Assembly (NCBI GenBank): GCA_937864465.1
Contig: CALMJU010000070.1
Location: 43,109-107,108 of the forward strand
DNA length: 64,000 nucleotides
Reading direction: 5' to 3'
DNA from: an uncultured Acidobacteriota bacterium
Lineage (GTDB): Bacteria > Acidobacteriota > Polarisedimenticolia > Polarisedimenticolales > JAIQFR01
Shown here: positions 59,435 to 64,000 of the stretch, one piece after another
How the letters are laid out: each line of letters starts with the position of its first letter
How positions within the stretch are numbered: the first letter of the stretch is position 1
The notes under the pieces: model-generated
Database searches by the model: none
The model's input: the letters and a program-made list of their open reading frames with translations, nothing else
What the model was told of the DNA's origin: nothing
Program-made: the position numbers and the translations under genes

Positions 59435-61464
59435 GACGCGCGGCGCGGATCGCGGCCGCCGCGACGATCGCGGCCCTTTCCTGCGGGGGCGCGGCCTTCT
59501 CGGCGCCCCCGACCGAGAAGCCGGAGGCCGCCGCGGCGCCCGCCGACATCGGCTTCCAGGAGCGGGCGGAGATCCGCCTCGCGCAGATCGACGTGACGGT
59601 GAGCGGGGACGCGCAGGTGGTCGAGTCCCTGACGGCGGGCGACTTCCTGGTCTCGGTCCTGGGACACAGGATCGACGGCCTCACTCTCGACCGGCTCTGC
59701 CGTTCTCCCCGAGAGGCGGACCCGCGGCCGGCGGAGGCGGCCCGCGCCGCGACCTTCCTCTTCTTCTTCGATCAGCCCCACCTGACGATGGCGGGCCGGC
59801 AGCGGGCGATCGAAACCGCCCGGGATCTCGTGCGCCGGCTCGTGCCGGGCTCGGGTCGCGCGATGATCGTCAGCAGCGCAGAGACCATCGAGACGTTCTC
59901 GGGTCCTACGGAGGACCCGGGGAACCTTCTCGCGGCGCTCGACCGCCTCGAGAAGTCGCAGCACCAGTGGGACCCGTACGCGCAGATGGAGGAGAGGCGC
60001 GTCGCCGACGTCCTCGCGCTCCTCGACGACCCCCACGGCGGGGTGCACGCGGCCGTCGCCCGCGCGAGGGAGTACCAGGCCGAGGAGGCGTGGCAGGCGG
60101 AGCGGTCCCTGAGCCGCGTCTCGATGGCGCTGGGCCTCCTCGACCCGGTCGAGCCCCCGAAGGCGGTCCTCTACTTCGCGGACACGATGCGGGCGAGGCC
60201 GGGCGGCCACTACGTCGACCTCTTCGGGGAGACGGTCCTGCGCGTGGGGGCCTCGGCCCTCCTCGACGCGGAGGCCACGCTCGGCTCGATCGCCTTCGAC
60301 AGGCTGGTCAACGACGCGGCGGCCCACGGAGTCCGCTTCTACGGGATCGAGGCCCAGGGGCTCTCGGGCCTGGGAGAGGGAGCGGGGCTCGCCACGTCCC
60401 GCGGCGCCGCCGGATCGGACACCCTCCTCTCGGCGATCCCCTCCAATCTCCGCGTGCGGGCCGCGCAGGACGCCCTCTCGGTCCTCTCGCTCGAGAGCGG
60501 AGGGCAGGCTTTCCTGAACGGAATGCCGGCGCAGAGGATCGCCCGGAGGATCCTCGACGACCTCTCCTGTCTGTTCGTCGTCAGCTTCGATCCCCTGGGC
60601 CTCCCGGAGGACGAGCCCCTCCCCGTGAAGGTCGCCGTCCGGAAGCCGGGGGTCGAGACGCGCTCGCGCGGCCGCCTCGTTGTCCAGAGCGACTCGGCCC
60701 GCCTGACCTCCCGTCTCTTCGCCGCCTTCGCGACGCCGGGCGCATCGGTCGGAACTCTCCCCCTCCGCGCGACCGTCGTGCCGACCGGCTACGAGGACGG
60801 GCGGTTCGGGGGGCTCGTCCAGATCTTCGTGCCGGCGTCCCCCTACCCGAACGCCGGCTGGGACATCGGCGCCTCGCTCCTGACCCCCGGATCGCTCCAC
60901 GACGAGACGTCCGCCCGCATCGAGGTGGGACGCGGCGGCGTCCCCGTCGTGCTGGAGCGAGAGGTGCGCTTCTCCCCCGGCCCCTTCGAGATCGTCGCCG
61001 TCGCCCGGGAGACGTCGACCGACGAGATCGTCTCGCGCCACGTGGAGGGGGCGTGGCCCGACCCCCGATCCGCGGCCCCCTGGATCGGCCCGATCGCCTT
61101 GCTGCAGCCGGCCGCCGGGGCGTTCCACCGAGCGGGTGCGACGCTCCCGCGGGGGTCGCTCGCCCTGCCCGAGGAGGAGCCGCTCCTCCGGGATCGTGCC
61201 GCCGCGCTCGTCACGATGGTCTGCGGGGGCGCCAGGTCTCGCGGAGGGCTCCGCGTCGCCCGGACCCTGACGGGCGCCTCGACCGTCGAGTTCCCGGAGA
61301 TCGATCTCGACCCCGACGATCCCTGCGTCCAGATCCGGGACCTCGTTCCCGCGGGGATGCTGGGCCCCGGCGAGTTCCGGTACGACCTGCGGGTCCTCGA
61401 CGGCGGGGAGGAGATCGCCGGGGGATCCCGGAGGATCTCCGTCGCGGCGCCTCCGGCGCCCTGA
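59431..61464 (+). CDS. Secreted VWFA-related tandem paralogue 1 (FDQPHLT family)
   Basis: 677 residues. Signal peptide with a Cys (ALSCGGAAFSA); lipoprotein export is possible. Conserved order with the next gene: IRLAQIDVTVSG then TAGDFLVSVLGHRIDGL, FFFDQPHLTMAGRQRAIE where the VWFA metal-site motif is expected, LYFADTMRARPGGHYVDLF, GVRFYGIEAQGLSG, LVVSFDPLGLPEDEPLP and a 200-residue C-terminal beta domain. The MIDAS-like DxSxS is replaced by DQPHLT. Role unknown; perhaps adhesion or assembly outside the inner membrane. ATG start overlaps the SDR stop. Confidence 0.8.
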   Translation: MRRAARIAAAATIAALSCGGAAFSAPPTEKPEAAAAPADIGFQERAEIRLAQIDVTVSGDAQVVESLTAGDFLVSVLGHRIDGLTLDRLCRSPREADPRPAEAARAATFLFFFDQPHLTMAGRQRAIETARDLVRRLVPGSGRAMIVSSAETIETFSGPTEDPGNLLAALDRLEKSQHQWDPYAQMEERRVADVLALLDDPHGGVHAAVARAREYQAEEAWQAERSLSRVSMALGLLDPVEPPKAVLYFADTMRARPGGHYVDLFGETVLRVGASALLDAEATLGSIAFDRLVNDAAAHGVRFYGIEAQGLSGLGEGAGLATSRGAAGSDTLLSAIPSNLRVRAAQDALSVLSLESGGQAFLNGMPAQRIARRILDDLSCLFVVSFDPLGLPEDEPLPVKVAVRKPGVETRSRGRLVVQSDSARLTSRLFAAFATPGASVGTLPLRATVVPTGYEDGRFGGLVQIFVPASPYPNAGWDIGASLLTPGSLHDETSARIEVGRGGVPVVLEREVRFSPGPFEIVAVARETSTDEIVSRHVEGAWPDPRSAAPWIGPIALLQPAAGAFHRAGATLPRGSLALPEEEPLLRDRAAALVTMVCGGARSRGGLRVARTLTGASTVEFPEIDLDPDDPCVQIRDLVPAGMLGPGEFRYDLRVLDGGEEIAGGSRRISVAAPPAP

Positions 61465-61467
61465 GGG

Positions 61468-61489
61468 CGCGTCCCGGCAACGGGACGCG
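61468..61489 (+). terminator. Hairpin with GCAA tetraloop between tandem paralogues
   Basis: Nine-base-pair stem CGCGTCCCG/CGGGACGCG closed by GCAA, 3 bases after the first paralogue's stop. No T-run follows, so it could be a partial terminator or an mRNA-stability element setting the ratio of the tandem genes. Confidence 0.45.
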
Positions 61490-61599
61490 GAGAAGAAGGG
61501 CGCGGTGCGGTTCGCGCGCAGCGGGAGCCGGGCGCCCCGCCGCGCCACGAGCGCCGCAGGGAGTAGGAACGGACTCGAGAAGCCTTGGAGGACCGCGCC

Positions 61600-63690
61600 A
61601 TGCAGAAGCGCCTCGTCCCCGCCCTGCTCCTGACGCTCGCGTCCTCCTTCGCCCCGGCCCTCGAAGGGAAGGAGACGGAGCCCGGCCGCCCCGCCGATTT
61701 CGGCCTCGTCGAGAAGGCGGGGACCCATCTCGGGCAGATCGACCTCTCGCTCTCCGGCGATCCGGACGTGCTCGACTCCCTCCGGGCCGAGGACTTCGAG
61801 GTCCGGGTCCTGGACCGGCTCCTCGAGGGCCTGATCGTGGACCGCGTGTGCGCTCCGGACGCCTCGCCGGCGCGCCCCCCCCGGCCGCCCCAGGCCCCGC
61901 CTCCCGCGACCCCGCAGATCGAGGTGAGAACCCGTCCCGCGACGTATCTCTTCTACTTCGACCAGCCGCACCTGACGATGGCGGGACGGCTGCGGGCGAT
62001 CGACCTCGCCAGGGAGATGGTCCCGCGGCTCATCCGCGAAGGGAGCCGGGGAATTCTCGTCAGCGACGGCCGGAAGCTCGAGACGCTGGCCGGACCGACC
62101 TCGGACGCGGCGGCGCTCGTCGCAGCGCTGAACCGCCTCGAGAACGACCCGACGCAGTGGGATTCCTACTCGTACCTCGAGAATGCGCGGGTCGCCGAGG
62201 TCGTGGACATCCTCGACGACCGGATGGGCGGCATCACGCTGGCGATCGCGCGAGCCCGCTCGTTCCAGATGGAAGAGGCGTGGCAGCTCAGGAAGTCCCT
62301 CGCCCACCTGGCGATCGCGATGCAGGCGATCCTGGACGCGGACCCGCCCAAGGCGGTTCTGTACTTCGCCGACACGCTCCGCTCGAAGCCGGGCGACCAC
62401 TACCTGCAGATGTTCTCGTCCACGCTGCTCCGGGAGAGGGAGGACTCCCGGATGATCGGCGACGAGATGAGGCACGACGCCGCCTTCGGCGAGCTCTCGC
62501 TCGACGGCCTCCTGAACGAGGCCGCCGCTCGGGGCGTTCGCCTCTACACGGTGGAGGCGCAGGGACTCACGAGCGCCCTGGACGCCTCGTCGAAGTCGCT
62601 GACCGGCGCCCGCGGCGCGAACAACGTCACGATTCCCGGCTCCGTCCGGATCCGGCAGGCCCAGGACACGCTGGGATCGATGGCCGCGGAGACGGGAGGA
62701 CGCGCGTTCCTGAACGGCGTCCCCGCAGAGAAGATGATCGGCAGGATCGAGGGCGACCTCTCCTGCGTCTTCCTCGTGAGCTTCGATCCCTCGGGCCTTC
62801 CCGAGGACCGTCCGATCCCGGTCGCCGTCCGGGTCCGCAGGCCCGGCGTCGAGGTGCGCAGCAGGGGCCGGCTCGTCATCGAGAGCGAGGCGGCGAGGCG
62901 GGAGAAGAACATCTTCTCGGCCTTCGCGAACGCCTCCGCCGCCGGGGCCGACTCGCCGCTCCGCGTCTCGGTCGTTCCGACCGGAATGAAGGACGGGGCC
63001 TTCTCCGCGCTCATCCAGGCCTCGGTCCCCGCCTCCCCGTATCCGGACGCGAGCTGGGAGATCGGCTTCTCCGTCGTCGGGAAGGAGAACGTGCGGGACG
63101 AGACCGCGGGGCGCCTCTCGGTCGAGTCGCCGGGGATCCCGCTCGTGCTCGAGCACGAGACCGTCTTCCCCCGCGGCCCCTTCGAGATCGTGGCCGTGGC
63201 CCGCGAGATCTCGACCGAGCAGATCGTCTCCCGTCAGGTCGAGGGCTCCTGGCCGGACCTCCGGCTCGAGCCCGCCTCGGCGGGGTCCGTCGCGCTCCTC
63301 CAGCCGGTCGAGGGAGGGTTCCGGCGGGAGGAGGGGGTCCGGGGGAGCGGTCCGCTCGCGGTGGACGAGAGGGACGCCGTGCGCGGAGACCTCCCCTGCG
63401 CCCTCGTCTCCCTCGTCTGCCGCGGGCGCGGGATCCGCGGGTCCCTTCGCGTGGAACGGCTCCTCTCCGGGGAGACGACGGTCGAGTTCGAGCCGATCGA
63501 GATCGAGGAGAACGGCGAGGAGGCCTGCGTGCAGACGCGGGATCTCGTCCGCGCCGGCGCGCTGGGCGTCGGGGAGTTCACCTACGAGATCCGCGTGCTC
63601 GAGGGGAAGAGGCTCCTGGCCCGGGGCGAGCGGCGCTTCCGCGTCGGCGAGCCGGTTTCGGCGGAGAGCGGCAAGCCGCGAGCCGAGTGA
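61600..63690 (+). CDS. Secreted VWFA-related tandem paralogue 2 (FDQPHLT family)
   Basis: 696 residues, clearly homologous along its length to paralogue 1: LGQIDLSLSGDPDVLDSL, RAEDFEVRVLDRLLEGL, LFYFDQPHLTMAGRLRAID, LYFADTLRSKPGDHYLQMF, GVRLYTVEAQGLTSAL, GDLSCVFLVSFDPSGLPED. It differs in a Pro-rich insert (residues 87-104) before the central domain and in the signal peptide, which has no Cys. ATG 8 bases after TTGGAGGA; a TTG five codons upstream is an alternative. The 135-bp gap before it contains the GCAA hairpin. Confidence 0.8.
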   Translation: MQKRLVPALLLTLASSFAPALEGKETEPGRPADFGLVEKAGTHLGQIDLSLSGDPDVLDSLRAEDFEVRVLDRLLEGLIVDRVCAPDASPARPPRPPQAPPPATPQIEVRTRPATYLFYFDQPHLTMAGRLRAIDLAREMVPRLIREGSRGILVSDGRKLETLAGPTSDAAALVAALNRLENDPTQWDSYSYLENARVAEVVDILDDRMGGITLAIARARSFQMEEAWQLRKSLAHLAIAMQAILDADPPKAVLYFADTLRSKPGDHYLQMFSSTLLREREDSRMIGDEMRHDAAFGELSLDGLLNEAAARGVRLYTVEAQGLTSALDASSKSLTGARGANNVTIPGSVRIRQAQDTLGSMAAETGGRAFLNGVPAEKMIGRIEGDLSCVFLVSFDPSGLPEDRPIPVAVRVRRPGVEVRSRGRLVIESEAARREKNIFSAFANASAAGADSPLRVSVVPTGMKDGAFSALIQASVPASPYPDASWEIGFSVVGKENVRDETAGRLSVESPGIPLVLEHETVFPRGPFEIVAVAREISTEQIVSRQVEGSWPDLRLEPASAGSVALLQPVEGGFRREEGVRGSGPLAVDERDAVRGDLPCALVSLVCRGRGIRGSLRVERLLSGETTVEFEPIEIEENGEEACVQTRDLVRAGALGVGEFTYEIRVLEGKRLLARGERRFRVGEPVSAESGKPRAE

Positions 63691-63801
63691 CGGTTCGCGC
63701 CCCGTGCGGTCCGTCCGCAGCATCCATCCGGCCCGACCAACGCGCCTCGCCGTGAAGAGGAGTATAGAGCGGGCAAGAGCGAACGAGAGGAGGGCATCGC
63801 C

Positions 63802-64000
63802 ATGCGATCGATCCTCGTTGCGGCCGCGGCGTACGCGCTGACTCTTCTTCCGGGACCGATCGTCGGAGCGGCCGAGCCGCCGGCGGATTGCGGAGCGGTC
63901 CTCGGTCCCGCCGATGCGGCGGGAGGCCTCCCGGCAACGTACGTGTTCCACTTCGACCAGTCCCACCTGACGGCGGCAGGGCGCGTCATCGCCGGCCGGC
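63802..64000 (+). CDS. Third tandem paralogue, shortened N-terminus (cut by window end)
   Basis: 66 residues are visible. After the signal peptide (YALTLLPGPIVGAAEP) only about 25 residues precede the motif YVFHFDQSHLTAAGRV, whereas paralogues 1 and 2 have roughly 100-110 residues there, including the LAQIDVTVSG/EDFEVRV segment. So this copy lacks that N-terminal domain. ATG is well placed after GAGAGGAGGG. The TATAGA at 63763-63768 could be its own -10 box. The rest lies outside. Confidence 0.7.
   Translation, partial: MRSILVAAAAYALTLLPGPIVGAAEPPADCGAVLGPADAAGGLPATYVFHFDQSHLTAAGRVIAGR

Noticed and set aside
59128..63966. A 1612-codon open frame on the minus strand
   Set aside because: It runs opposite to three well-supported secreted-protein genes and consists of low-complexity Arg/Gly/Pro/Glu-rich sequence, as expected for the reverse frame of GC-rich coding DNA.
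1..64000. tRNA, rRNA or CRISPR arrays
   Set aside because: I looked in all gaps for T-loop sequences, repeated short units and conserved rRNA segments and saw none; gaps are too short except for the 432-bp one, which holds nothing like these.

Overview
The window is a very GC-rich (by eye; not computed), densely packed bacterial chromosome segment with no rRNA, tRNA, CRISPR array or intact transposase that I can see. The best guess for the host is an Acidobacteriota lineage. Support: secreted VWFA-related proteins of the acidobacterial type, TMTC-like TPR membrane proteins, a PPi-type phosphofructokinase and Gram-negative envelope genes (MsbA-like exporter, lipid A N-terminal-domain protein, C-terminal Phe outer-membrane barrel). 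The lineage is an inference from gene content, not a measured placement.

Layout. 1-5.7 kb: the end of an ECF sigma factor, its anti-sigma factor and a bactofilin-like membrane protein, then a domain-permuted PEP-utilising enzyme and a VWFA protein. 5.5-14 kb: envelope and glycolipid genes (LAB_N protein, GT2, two divergent sugar-kinase-like proteins, a TMTC-like TPR protein, an ICMT-like methyltransferase, a GT39 transferase, an MsbA-like exporter). 14-16.6 kb: ndk, sucD, sucC. 16.6-18.4 kb: a short inverted-repeat element, rnhB and gpmA. 18.4-34.4 kb: fourteen minus-strand genes with gaps of 26 bp or less, probably one long operon or a chain of coupled ones. It carries glycogen and hexose metabolism (GH57, PPi-type pfk, galT, glgA, glgC), a histidine kinase/response regulator pair, trxB, an isochorismatase-fold protein and a four-gene corrinoid methyl-transfer cassette.

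34.6-42.6 kb: adenosine deaminase-like protein, cytidylate-kinase-like protein, M1 peptidase, an SPFH/ribbon-helix-helix/zinc-ribbon trio, and the TCA genes icd-mdh, closed by a strong hairpin. 42.6-50.4 kb: ABC-2 exporter, a protein with an exact 28-residue tryptophan repeat, MscS, thiol peroxidase, a divergent RelA/SpoT-like protein, acyl-CoA dehydrogenase, an atypical SDR and an RRM protein. 50.6-58.5 kb: arsenite methyltransferase, a five-heme cytochrome with a heme-tagged outer-membrane barrel, a second copy of the inverted-repeat element, a Met/Cys PLP enzyme and a secreted SGNH hydrolase. 58.6-64 kb: an SDR followed by three tandem paralogues of a secreted VWFA-like family, the last cut by the window end.

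The metabolic picture is a heterotroph storing glycogen, using reversible PPi-linked glycolysis and a TCA cycle, with methyl groups moved through cobalamin and an outer-membrane cytochrome module. The best candidates for undescribed biology are the RelA/SpoT-like protein, the corrinoid cassette, the tandem FDQxHLT family, the heme-barrel pair and the permuted PEP-utilising enzyme.
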